Part shown: positions 9,841-17,036 of the stretch, in pieces | Position numbering within the stretch: position 1 is the stretch's first letter | How the letters are laid out: each line of letters opens with the position of its first letter | Assembly: GCF_020179405.1 (NCBI RefSeq) | Contig: NZ_JAICBZ010000017.1 | Span: 1 to 53,086, forward strand | Direction: 5' to 3' | Length of the DNA stretch: 53,086 nt | Source of the DNA: Xinfangfangia pollutisoli | Lineage (GTDB): Bacteria > Pseudomonadota > Alphaproteobacteria > Rhodobacterales > Rhodobacteraceae | Notes under the pieces: model-generated | What the model saw: only the letters and a program-made list of their open reading frames with translations | Told to the model about the DNA's origin: nothing | Database searches by the model: none | Program-made: the position numbers and the translations under genes

Positions 9841-10586
9841 CCGATCCCGAATTCCTGCCCGGCGTGCCGGCCGATCTGGTGCTGCAGGCGCTGCGCCGCG
9901 CGCCCGGCAAGGAACTGGCCTCGGGCAAGTTCGACAGCCCCGATTCCTCGGCCGCGCTGGCGGCGAATGCCTTCGGCTGGTTCCTGACCCGCCCCCAGGC
10001 CCTGCCGCCCTTGCCGGGTGTGCCGATGGGCCGGCCCGACACGGTCGAGATCGAGGCAAGCCTGCGCTTTCCCTGGCGCGGCGGCGAACATCCCTGGCTG
10101 GATGCGGTGATCAGCTCGGCAACGACGCTGGTCGGGGTGGAATCGAAGCGCTACGAACCCTTCCGCCCGAAGAAGCGCAGCGAATTCTCGCCCGCCTATG
10201 CCGCGCAGGACTGGGGCCGCGGCCTGACCCGCTGGCACGAAATGCGCCGGGCCCTGGCCGAGGGGCGGCAGGTCTATCGCTGCCTTGATGCGGTGCAGCT
10301 GGTGAAACACGCCTATGGTCTGGCGACGCAGGGCGCCAAGCGCGGGCGGGGGGCGGTGCTGGTCTATCTGCACGCGGCGCCGGCGCAGTGGTCGAACGGC
10401 AAGCTGGTCGATCCGGCCGCCATCGCGCGCCACGCGGCAGAGATCAGCGATTTCGCCCGGGCGGTGCAGGGGGATCTGGTCAGTTTCGTGCCGCTGCGCT
10501 GGGCCGATCTGCTGGCGCAATGGGCGGCCGAGCCGGCGCTGGCGGCCCATGCGGCGGCGCTGCGCGACAGGTTCGGGCCGCTGTGA
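9837..10586 (+). CDS. Conserved hypothetical protein with a PD-(D/E)xK nuclease-like motif
   Basis: This 249-residue soluble protein is translationally coupled to the SDR gene. I do not recognise a named family. The segment LDAVISSATTLVGVESKRYE (about residues 82-101) has the spacing of a PD-(D/E)xK nuclease core: an Asp, then a beta-strand ending in ExK. WGRGLTRWHEMRRAL and AVLVYLHAAPAQW are other candidate conserved stretches. A nuclease-like fold is an inference from this motif alone. The protein could equally be an enzyme of unknown type functionally linked to the SDR. Confidence 0.6.
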   Translation: MTDPEFLPGVPADLVLQALRRAPGKELASGKFDSPDSSAALAANAFGWFLTRPQALPPLPGVPMGRPDTVEIEASLRFPWRGGEHPWLDAVISSATTLVGVESKRYEPFRPKKRSEFSPAYAAQDWGRGLTRWHEMRRALAEGRQVYRCLDAVQLVKHAYGLATQGAKRGRGAVLVYLHAAPAQWSNGKLVDPAAIARHAAEISDFARAVQGDLVSFVPLRWADLLAQWAAEPALAAHAAALRDRFGPL

Positions 10587-10597
10587 CGGGTAGGGGG

Positions 10598-10620
10598 GGG
10601 CGCCCCCGAAAGGGCGCCCT
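10598..10620. terminator. Bidirectional hairpin between convergent genes
   Basis: GGGCGCCC at 10598-10605 and again at 10612-10619 forms an 8-bp GC stem with a 6-base loop between the ends of the gene at 9837-10586 and leuA. There is no T-tract, so it is a terminator only by position and stability. Confidence 0.55.
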
Positions 10621-10626
10621 GAACCG

Positions 10627-12204
10627 TCATTCACCGTGATAGGTGACGGTCTTCACATCCTCGCCCGGCGCGGTCTTCTGGCGCCGCACGATCAGCCGGT
10701 TCAGCGCGTTGATATAGGCCTTGGTCGAAGCCACGATCGTATCGGTATCGGCCGAGGACCCGGTGACGATCCGCCCGTCTTCCTCCAGCCGCACCGAGAC
10801 CGTCGCCTGCGCGTCCGTCCCCTCGGTCACCGCATGGACCTGATAGACCTGCAGCCGCGCCTTGTGCGGGAACAGCATCTTCACGCACATGAAGGCCGCA
10901 TCGACCGGCCCGTCGCCGGTGGCGTCGATATGATGATCGACCCCGTCGATCGACAGCACCATCTCGGCCTCTTGCGGGCCATCGGTGCCGCAGATCACCC
11001 GCAACTTCTTCAACTGCAGATATTCATGCGCATCATTGGTCTGCTCGTCCGAGACAAGCGCGATCAGATCTTCGTCATAGACTTCCTTCTTGCGGTCGGC
11101 CAAGGCCTTGAACCGTACGAAGACATCGTTCAGCTGGTTGTCGGCCAGTTCGACCCCCAACTCCTTCAGCTTCGCGCGCAACGCGGCACGGCCCGAATGC
11201 TTGCCCATCGCGATGTTCTTCTGCGTCAGCCCGATATCCTCGGGGCGCATGATTTCAAACGTCTCGACATTCTTCAGCACGCCATCCTGATGGATGCCCG
11301 ACTCATGCAGGAAGGCATTCTTGCCGACGATGGCCTTGTTGGGCTGCACGACAAAGCCCGACACGGTCGAGACGCGGCGCGACAGATGCATGATCTTCGT
11401 GGTGTCGATGCCGGTGCGATAGGGCAGGATGTCATTCCTGACCTTCATCGCCATCACCACCTCTTCCAGCGCGGTATTGCCGGCGCGTTCGCCCAAGCCG
11501 TTGATCGTGCATTCGATCTGCCGCGCGCCCGCTTCCACCGCGGCCAGGCTGTTGGCCGTGGCCATGCCCAGATCATTGTGGCAATGGGTGGCGAAGATGA
11601 TCTCGTCGGCGCCCGGCACCCGCTCCAGCAGCATGGCGATGATCTTGGCGCTCTCGAACGGGTAGGTGTAGCCCACCGTATCGGGAATGTTGATCGTGGT
11701 GGCGCCGGCCTTGATGGCGATCTCCACCACCCGGCACAGATAGTCATGCTCGGTCCGCGTGGCATCCATTGGCGACCATTGCACATTGTCGCACAGGTTG
11801 CGGGCATGGGTCACGGTCTGGTGGATCCGCTCGGCCATCTCGTCCATGGTCAGGTTCGGGATGGCGCGGTGCAGGGGCGAAGTGCCGATGAACGTATGGA
11901 TCCGCGGCGATTTCGCGTGACGCACTGCCTCCCAGCAGCGGTCGATGTCTTTCTGGTTCGCCCGCGCCAGCCCGCAGATGGTCGAATTTTTCGCGCGTTT
12001 GGCAATTTCCGACACGGCGGCGAAATCGCCTTCCGAGGCGATGGGGAAGCCCGCCTCGATGATATCCACCCCCATCTCGTCCAGAAGACCGGCGATCTCC
12101 AGCTTTTCCTCATGGGTCATGGTGGCGCCGGGCGACTGTTCGCCATCGCGCAAGGTGGTGTCGAAGATCAGAACGCGGGGTTGCGTTTGGGGGGACGTGG
12201 CCAT
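10627..12204 (-). CDS. leuA: 2-isopropylmalate synthase
   Basis: This 525-residue protein condenses acetyl-CoA with 2-oxoisovalerate, the first committed step of leucine synthesis. The N-terminal HMGL-like TIM barrel carries FDTTLRDGEQSPG (residues 15-27), ATHCHNDLGMATAN with the metal-binding His residues, and NGLGERAGN. The C-terminal LeuA regulatory domain (about residues 395-515) is present, including FMCVKMLFPHKARL, so leucine feedback inhibition is expected. A leader peptide rich in leucine codons lies 88 bases upstream. Confidence 0.97.
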   Translation of the reverse strand: MATSPQTQPRVLIFDTTLRDGEQSPGATMTHEEKLEIAGLLDEMGVDIIEAGFPIASEGDFAAVSEIAKRAKNSTICGLARANQKDIDRCWEAVRHAKSPRIHTFIGTSPLHRAIPNLTMDEMAERIHQTVTHARNLCDNVQWSPMDATRTEHDYLCRVVEIAIKAGATTINIPDTVGYTYPFESAKIIAMLLERVPGADEIIFATHCHNDLGMATANSLAAVEAGARQIECTINGLGERAGNTALEEVVMAMKVRNDILPYRTGIDTTKIMHLSRRVSTVSGFVVQPNKAIVGKNAFLHESGIHQDGVLKNVETFEIMRPEDIGLTQKNIAMGKHSGRAALRAKLKELGVELADNQLNDVFVRFKALADRKKEVYDEDLIALVSDEQTNDAHEYLQLKKLRVICGTDGPQEAEMVLSIDGVDHHIDATGDGPVDAAFMCVKMLFPHKARLQVYQVHAVTEGTDAQATVSVRLEEDGRIVTGSSADTDTIVASTKAYINALNRLIVRRQKTAPGEDVKTVTYHGE

Positions 12205-12250
12205 GTCGGGAATTCCTTCTTCCGAGCCGTTGCGGACCTTTGCAAGACGC

Positions 12251-12298
12251 GGGCGCTGGTCACCTCTGAGCGGTCGCGCCCGAGGGCACGCTCAGAGG
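12251..12298 (-). promoter_or_regulatory. Competing hairpins in the leuA leader (attenuator-like)
   Basis: Arm CCTCTGAGCG (12289-12298) pairs perfectly with CGCTCAGAGG (12263-12272) over 10 bp. A second pairing, GGGCGC (12276-12281) with GCGCCC (12251-12256), uses the first hairpin's loop and spans its downstream arm, so the two interleave and should be mutually exclusive. The first arm includes the last Leu codon and stop of the leader peptide. No U-tract follows either hairpin, so the mode could be Rho-dependent or translational. Confidence 0.6.
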
Positions 12299-12387
12299 CG
12301 GCTAAGAAGCAGCAGCTGGCCAAGGGGCAGCGCCACAGCGGCAAAGCCGGCGGCGAAGCGGATCGAGGTATGATGGCCCTTGGTCAT
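12292..12387 (-). CDS. Leucine leader peptide of leuA (LeuL-type)
   Basis: This 31-residue ORF begins MTKGHHTSIRF and ends GQLLLLSRL before TGA. Four consecutive Leu codons (25-28, 12304-12315) and a fifth at codon 31 precede the stop, as expected for ribosome-mediated attenuation sensing charged tRNA-Leu. The ATG lies only about 9 bases from a predicted -10 (TATAGT) and has no Shine-Dalgarno sequence, so it may be translated from a nearly leaderless transcript. The stop codon is part of the leader hairpin. Confidence 0.72.
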   Translation of the reverse strand: MTKGHHTSIRFAAGFAAVALPLGQLLLLSRL

Positions 12388-12395
12388 AGGCCGGG

Positions 12396-12423
12396 ACTAT
12401 ACGAAGGAATCGGGGCTTGAAAA
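12396..12423 (-). promoter_or_regulatory. Predicted leuA leader promoter
   Basis: On the minus strand TATAGT (12396-12401) is a good -10 hexamer with TTTTCA 16 bases upstream (12418-12423) as a weak -35. Transcription would begin within a few bases of the leader peptide ATG at 12387. Confidence 0.5.
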
Positions 12424-12463
12424 GGGGGGAAGCGCGCCTGGCATGCATTTTCCCCAAAGCAAG

Positions 12464-12555
12464 CCGGGGCTCTGCCCCGGACCCCGGGATATTTGGGCAG
12501 AGAGGAAGGCAGCCCGCCAGAACAGGGTCTTGCCTTTCATCTGTCCCCAAATATC
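12464..12555. repeat. Intergenic GC-hairpin/GGGATATTT repeat, copy A plus an inverted diverged copy
   Basis: Copy A has CCGGGGC (12464-12470), a 3-base loop, GCCCCGG (12474-12480) and then ACCCCGGGATATTTGGGC. A degenerate copy in opposite orientation ends at about 12544-12555 (GGGATATTTGGG on the minus strand, followed by ACAGATGAAAGGC). The two face each other tail to tail between the leuA promoter and nadE, and could act as a bidirectional terminator. Related copies lie at 21212 and 46797. Apart from these, the 12424-12637 stretch shows no gene. Confidence 0.7.
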
Positions 12556-12637
12556 CCCGCGCGGAGCGCAGAGCCGAGCCGGTTGGCCGCAGGCCAGAGG
12601 CGAGACAAAAGCTTTGCGGCGCAGCCGCGCCCCTAAA

Positions 12638-14296
12638 TCAGGACGGATCGCGCCAGCGCATGGCGATCGGGTAGCGGCGGTCCAGCCAGAAGGCCTTCTG
12701 GGTCAGCCGCGTGCCCGGCGCCGATTGGAAGCGCTTGTATTCGGCCAGGTAAAGCAGATGCTCCACCTTCTTCACCGTGGCGCGGTCATGGCCCTCGGCC
12801 ACCAGATCGGCCACGGAAAGATCGCGCTCGACCAGGCCCTCCAGGATCGCATCCAGGTCTTCATAGGGCGGCAGGCTGTCCTGGTCGGTCTGATTGGCGC
12901 GCAGCTCCGCCGAAGGCGGCTTGGTGATGATCCGGTCGGGGATCACCTCGCCCGCCGGGCCCTTCATCCAGGGCCGGTGGTTTTCGTTCCGCCATTTCGC
13001 GGTCAGGAACATGCGGGTCTTGTACATGTCCTTGACCGGATTGTAGCCGCCGTTCATGTCGCCATAGATCGTGCAATAGCCGACCGCCATTTCCGACTTG
13101 TTGCCGGTGGTCAGCAGCATCTCGCCAAACTTGTTCGACAGCGCCATCAGCAGCAGCCCGCGCAGGCGGGACTGGACGTTTTCCTCGGTGATCCCCGGCT
13201 CGGTGCCGGCAAACAGCGGCGCCAGCGCCTCGGTCACCGCGGCCTGGGGGCCGGAAATCGGGATCGTGTCCAGCTTGCAGCCCAGCCTTTGCGCGCAAAG
13301 CGCCGCATCTTCCAGCGAATGGGCCGAGGTGAATTCCGAAGGCAGCATCACGCAGCGCACATTCTCGGGGCCCAAAGCGTCGCTGGCAATCGCCGCGACA
13401 ATCGCGGAATCGATCCCGCCCGACAGGCCCAGCACCGCCTTCTTGAACCCGCATTTCGCCATGTAATCGGCCAAGGACAGCACGCAGGCGCGATAGTCCG
13501 CCTCGCCGATCGGCGGGATCGGGGCGATCTCGCCCTGGTCGGCCTGCCAGCCCTGATCGCCGCGGCGGAAGGTGACATGGGTCACGCTTTCCTCGAATTG
13601 CGGCATCTGCACCGCCAGATGGCCGCCGGGGTTCAGGACCATCGACGAGCCATCGAACACCTGATCGTCCTGGCCGCCGATCATGTTGAGGTACACCAGC
13701 GGCAGCCCGGTCTCGATCACGCGGGAGACCATCAGGTTCAGCCGCAGATTGGGCTTGCCGCGATGATAGGGGCTGCCATTCGGCACGAGCAGGATCTCGG
13801 CGCCGGTTTCCTGCAGCGTCTCGGCCACATCCGGGTGCCAGGCATCCTCGCAGATCGGCGTGCCGATGCGGACGCCGTTCACGACATAGGGCCCGGTCAC
13901 ATCGGCCGAGGCGAAGACGCGCTTTTCATCGAAGACCGCGTCATTCGGCAGGTGGTGCTTCAGAACCTGCGCATGCACGCGCCCGCCCTGCAGCACATAC
14001 CAGGCATTGTACAGCTTGCCGTCCTTCAGGGCCGGCCCGCCGATCCCCAGCGCCGGTCCCTCGGCACAGTCGGCCGCCAGGGCCTGGATCGCGGCAATCG
14101 CGGCCTTGTGAAAGGCGGGCTTCAGGATCAGATCCTGGGTCTGATAGCCGGTGATCCACATCTCGGTCAGCGCCACCAGATCGGCGCCGGCGGCGCGGCC
14201 CACCTCCCAATAGGCCTTGGCGCGGGCCGCATTGCCGGCGATATCGCCCACCACAGGGTTGGCCTGCACCAGGGTCAGCCGGAATGTCTCGGTCAT
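12638..14296 (-). CDS. nadE: Glutamine-dependent NAD+ synthetase
   Basis: This 552-residue protein converts deamido-NAD+ to NAD+ using ammonia from glutamine. The N-terminal half is a nitrilase-type glutaminase domain (VALTEMWITGYQTQDL with the catalytic Glu, then GTPICEDAWHPD with the catalytic Cys). The C-terminal half is the synthetase with the ATP pyrophosphatase P-loop GLSGGIDSA and FGEMLLTTGNKSE. The ATG at 14296 is chosen because AAGGAG lies 8 bases upstream and the product matches family length; an upstream in-frame start would add a basic, non-conserved leader. Confidence 0.95.
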   Translation of the reverse strand: MTETFRLTLVQANPVVGDIAGNAARAKAYWEVGRAAGADLVALTEMWITGYQTQDLILKPAFHKAAIAAIQALAADCAEGPALGIGGPALKDGKLYNAWYVLQGGRVHAQVLKHHLPNDAVFDEKRVFASADVTGPYVVNGVRIGTPICEDAWHPDVAETLQETGAEILLVPNGSPYHRGKPNLRLNLMVSRVIETGLPLVYLNMIGGQDDQVFDGSSMVLNPGGHLAVQMPQFEESVTHVTFRRGDQGWQADQGEIAPIPPIGEADYRACVLSLADYMAKCGFKKAVLGLSGGIDSAIVAAIASDALGPENVRCVMLPSEFTSAHSLEDAALCAQRLGCKLDTIPISGPQAAVTEALAPLFAGTEPGITEENVQSRLRGLLLMALSNKFGEMLLTTGNKSEMAVGYCTIYGDMNGGYNPVKDMYKTRMFLTAKWRNENHRPWMKGPAGEVIPDRIITKPPSAELRANQTDQDSLPPYEDLDAILEGLVERDLSVADLVAEGHDRATVKKVEHLLYLAEYKRFQSAPGTRLTQKAFWLDRRYPIAMRWRDPS

Positions 14297-14442
14297 CGCA
14301 AGGCTCCTTCTTGCCGCAGGCCCAGCATTAGCCGCAAGCCCGGCCGGGCGAAAGCCCGCCTGTCGGCCGGACCGGCGCGTCTGGACAGGAACGGGCCCCG
14401 CCGCATAGGCTTTGGCCGGATTCGACAGCGGAGGCTTTCGCG

Positions 14443-15918
14443 ATGCGGCTTTTCCCGGCAACCCTGACCGCCGCCGCCCTGGCGGTGGCGCTTGCCGCGC
14501 CCGGCCCGGCCCGGGCTCAGGACGAGATCATCACCAAGCAATATGATGACGGCTCGGTCTATGAGGGCACGTTCCGCAATGGCCGCCAGCATGGCACCGG
14601 CACCTATACGCTGCCGAACGGCTATTCCTATTCGGGCGACTGGGTCGAGGGCGAGATCAAGGGCCAGGGCACGGCCAAATATCCCAATGGCTCGACCTAT
14701 ACCGGGGCTTTCGACAAGGGCCAGCCGCAGGGCAAGGGCAAGATCACCTTCGCCGATGGCGGCAGCTATGACGGCGACTGGGTGATGGGCAAGATGACCG
14801 GCCAGGGCATTGCGACCTATCCCAACGGTGCCGTCTATACCGGCGCTTTCGTCAATGGCCAGCACGAGGGCAAGGGCGTGTTGGAGAACCAGGGCGGATA
14901 TCGCTACGAGGGCGACTGGGTCGCGGGCAAGAAACAGGGCCAGGGCAAGATCATCTATCCCGATGGCGCCAGCTACGAAGGCGGCATGGTGGCCGACCAG
15001 CGCGCGGGCACCGGCACGCTGATCATGCCGAACGGCACCACCTATGTCGGCGCCTGGGCCGAGGGGCAGATCAACGGCCAGGGCAAGCTGACCCAGCCCA
15101 ATGGCGATGTCTATGAAGGCGCCTTCGTCAATGGCCAGCGCGAGGGCAAGGGCCGCACGCTGCATGCCTCGGGCGATGTCTATGACGGCGATTATCGCGC
15201 CGACCGTCGCCACGGCCAGGGCATCTTCACCGCGAAGGACGGGTTCAAATACGAAGGCTCCTGGGTCGAGGGCCGGATGGAGGGCACGGGCACGGTGACC
15301 TATCCCGACGGCTCGGTCTATGTCGGCGCGATGAAGGCCGATCTGGCCGAGGGGCAGGGCGCGATCACCTATCCCGACGGGTCGACCTATACCGGCGGCT
15401 GGAAGGCCGGGGTGATCGAGGGCAAGGGCCGGGCGGTCTATGCCAATGGCCAGGTCTATGAGGGCAGCTTCGCCGGGGCCGAGCCGGAAGGTCAGGGCAA
15501 GATGACCTATGCCGATGGCTATTCCTACGAGGGCGACTGGAAATCCGGCCAGCGCGAGGGCGTGGGCACGGCGACCTATGCCGATGGGGCGGTCTACAAG
15601 GGCATGTTCCGCGCCGGGCTGCGCCATGGCACGGGCGAGCTGACCATGCCCGACGGCTTCCATTACACCGGCGACTGGGTGGCCGGGGTGATCGAGGGCC
15701 AGGGCAAGGCCAGCTACCCCTCGGGCGATGTCTATGAGGGCGGGTTCAAGGCCGGCAAACGCGCGGGCCAAGGCAAGCTGACCTATGCCAATGGCGTGGT
15801 GGCCGAGGGGATCTGGCAGGACGGCATCCTGACCGCGCCCCCCGAAGGCGCGCCCGCCGATCTTCCCGCAGCCCCGGCCGATCCCGCCGCCGCCCCGACC
15901 GAAGGCGGCACGCCCTAG
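14443..15918 (+). CDS. Secreted MORN-repeat protein with about 19 repeats
   Basis: A signal peptide (MRLFPATLTAAALAVALAAP, cleavage near ARA-Q) is followed by about 19 consecutive 23-residue MORN repeats covering almost the whole 491 residues, each of the form YxGxWxxGxxxGxGxxxYxxG. A Pro/Ala-rich tail ends the protein. MORN repeats form elongated beta-solenoid-like plates that bind proteins or lipids. The signal peptide predicts periplasmic or surface location; no catalytic domain is present. It diverges from nadE across a 146-base gap. Role unknown. Confidence 0.9.
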   Translation: MRLFPATLTAAALAVALAAPGPARAQDEIITKQYDDGSVYEGTFRNGRQHGTGTYTLPNGYSYSGDWVEGEIKGQGTAKYPNGSTYTGAFDKGQPQGKGKITFADGGSYDGDWVMGKMTGQGIATYPNGAVYTGAFVNGQHEGKGVLENQGGYRYEGDWVAGKKQGQGKIIYPDGASYEGGMVADQRAGTGTLIMPNGTTYVGAWAEGQINGQGKLTQPNGDVYEGAFVNGQREGKGRTLHASGDVYDGDYRADRRHGQGIFTAKDGFKYEGSWVEGRMEGTGTVTYPDGSVYVGAMKADLAEGQGAITYPDGSTYTGGWKAGVIEGKGRAVYANGQVYEGSFAGAEPEGQGKMTYADGYSYEGDWKSGQREGVGTATYADGAVYKGMFRAGLRHGTGELTMPDGFHYTGDWVAGVIEGQGKASYPSGDVYEGGFKAGKRAGQGKLTYANGVVAEGIWQDGILTAPPEGAPADLPAAPADPAAAPTEGGTP

Positions 15919-15931
15919 GGCGGGCGCCGGC

Positions 15932-15960
15932 TTGACCCGGCCGGTGCCGCGGCCTAAATG
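15932..15960 (+). promoter_or_regulatory. Predicted sigma-70 promoter of a short terminated transcript
   Basis: TTGACC (15932-15937) and TAAATG (15955-15960) are separated by exactly 17 bases just after the MORN gene. Initiation would be at about 15967. Confidence 0.5.
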
Positions 15961-15966
15961 CCCCGT

Positions 15967-16051
15967 GGTCCAGACGGAGAGTTATGCACAGAGGCTTTGA
16001 TTGATCCGCCCTTAGCGGCATCGCCCGGCGCAAATCGCGCCGGCCCTTTTT
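15967..16051 (+). ncRNA. Candidate ~85-nt small RNA or regulatory leader upstream of the GNAT gene
   Basis: A good promoter is followed within about 85 bases by a strong intrinsic terminator, and the GNAT start lies only 25 bases after the terminator. Inside is a ribosome-binding-like GGAGAG followed by a 6-codon ORF (ATG at 15984, encoding MHRGFD) and a small CCGC/GCGG hairpin. It could be an independent small RNA, or an attenuated leader (riboswitch or short-peptide attenuator) for the acetyltransferase. I do not recognise a known RNA family. Confidence 0.45.
16025..16051 (+). terminator. Intrinsic terminator
   Basis: CCGGCGC (16025-16031), loop AAATC, GCGCCGG (16037-16043), then CCCTTTTT. 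This is the best classical terminator in the window and lies upstream, not downstream, of the next gene's start. Confidence 0.85.
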
Positions 16052-16075
16052 GCATGTTTTCTCTGGAGGTCTCAC

Positions 16076-16528
16076 ATGGAGACGCAAACCCATCTGATCC
16101 GGCCCTTCGATGCGGCGACGGATATTGAACCGCTTTCGGCCCTGTGGCTTGAAGCTTCGCTGATCGCGCACCCGTTTATCGGTGCGCCCAAGCTGCAGAC
16201 GCAGCGCCGGCTGATTGAAGAGGTCTATCTGCCCAAGGCGGAAACCTGGGTGGCCTGCGCGCAGGACGCCCCGATCGGCTTCATCAGCCTGCTTGATCAT
16301 TTCATCGGCGGTCTGTTCGTCGCCCCCGCCTGGCAGGGCCAGGGGGTCGGGCGCGCCCTGATCGCCGATGCGCTGGCGCGCAAGGGCCGGCTCCGGCTGG
16401 AAGTCTATCTGGCCAATGACCAGGCGATGCGCTTCTACAGGGCGCTGGGCTTTACCGAAGTGTCACGGCGGGCGCAGGACGATTCCGGCGATCCCTTCCC
16501 GAACGCGACCCTGCAACTGACGCGGTGA
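16076..16528 (+). CDS. GNAT-family N-acetyltransferase
   Basis: This 150-residue protein has the GNAT fold: an N-terminal IRPFDAATDIEPL strand-helix, LFVAPAWQGQGVGRALIADA with the acetyl-CoA-binding Q/RxxGxG/A loop (about residues 84-94), and YLANDQAMRFYRALGF, the typical C-terminal motif. It transfers an acetyl group from acetyl-CoA to an amine; the acceptor is unknown. A good GGAGG lies before the ATG. A strong terminator 25 bases upstream suggests conditional read-through or a separate promoter. Confidence 0.88.
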   Translation: METQTHLIRPFDAATDIEPLSALWLEASLIAHPFIGAPKLQTQRRLIEEVYLPKAETWVACAQDAPIGFISLLDHFIGGLFVAPAWQGQGVGRALIADALARKGRLRLEVYLANDQAMRFYRALGFTEVSRRAQDDSGDPFPNATLQLTR

Positions 16529-16536
16529 CCCCAGAG

Positions 16537-16561
16537 CCGGGCAGGGGCTGTCCTTGCCCGG
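16537..16561. terminator. Hairpin between convergent GNAT and phnA-like genes
   Basis: CCGGGCA (16537-16543) pairs with TGCCCGG (16555-16561). There is no T-tract, so this is a weak terminator call supported by the convergent position. Confidence 0.45.
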
Positions 16562-16592
16562 TCGACCCTGCGGGGCGCGGCCCGTGGCAAGG

Positions 16593-16937
16593 TCAGTCGG
16601 AAACCTTCTTCACGAATTGCGACTTCAGCCCGATCTGGCCGATGCCGGCGATCTTGCAGTCGATGTCGTGATCCTCGCCCGGGGCCAGGCGGATGCCGCG
16701 CACCTTGGTGCCGACCTTGATCACCCCGGACGAGCCCTTCAGCTTCAGATCCTTGATCACCGTCACCGTGTCGCCATCGGCCAGCAGATTGCCCACGCTG
16801 TCGCGGATCTCGGCCGTGTCGGCCGCGTCGCCGCCCGGCGCCCATTCATGGCCGCATTCCGGGCAGGCCAGAAGCGCACCCGAGGCATAGGTGAAGGTGG
16901 AACGGCATTCGGGGCAGGGGGGCAGAGTATCAGTCAT
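16593..16937 (-). CDS. PhnA/YjdM-family zinc ribbon protein
   Basis: This 114-residue protein has an N-terminal zinc ribbon (CPEC at residues 8-11 and CPECGHEW at about 30-37) followed by the compact PhnA domain with IRDSVGNLLADGDTVTVIKD and LKLKGSSGVIKVGTKVRGI. The family was named from the E. coli phosphonate locus but is not needed for phosphonate breakdown and its biochemical role is unsettled. No phosphonate genes are nearby. It stands alone between convergent GNAT and co-directional pfkB-type genes. Confidence 0.88.
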   Translation of the reverse strand: MTDTLPPCPECRSTFTYASGALLACPECGHEWAPGGDAADTAEIRDSVGNLLADGDTVTVIKDLKLKGSSGVIKVGTKVRGIRLAPGEDHDIDCKIAGIGQIGLKSQFVKKVSD

Positions 16938-17036
16938 GATCGTGCGTATAGCGGCGGGTTCCCGCGCAAAGCAAGGGGCGTTGTGCGAAATGGCACAGAG
17001 CGCCGCAGGGCGCGCCGGGCGGCGCCGCGCCCGCGC

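Noticed and set aside
12380-14467. 695-codon plus-strand frame opposite nadE
   Set aside because: It is a shadow of nadE; composition is non-globular and it spans the leuA leader region and the MORN gene start.
14443-15918. Tandem repeats in the MORN gene as a CRISPR-like array
   Set aside because: The 69-bp periodicity is coding, in frame and diverged at third positions; there are no unique spacers.
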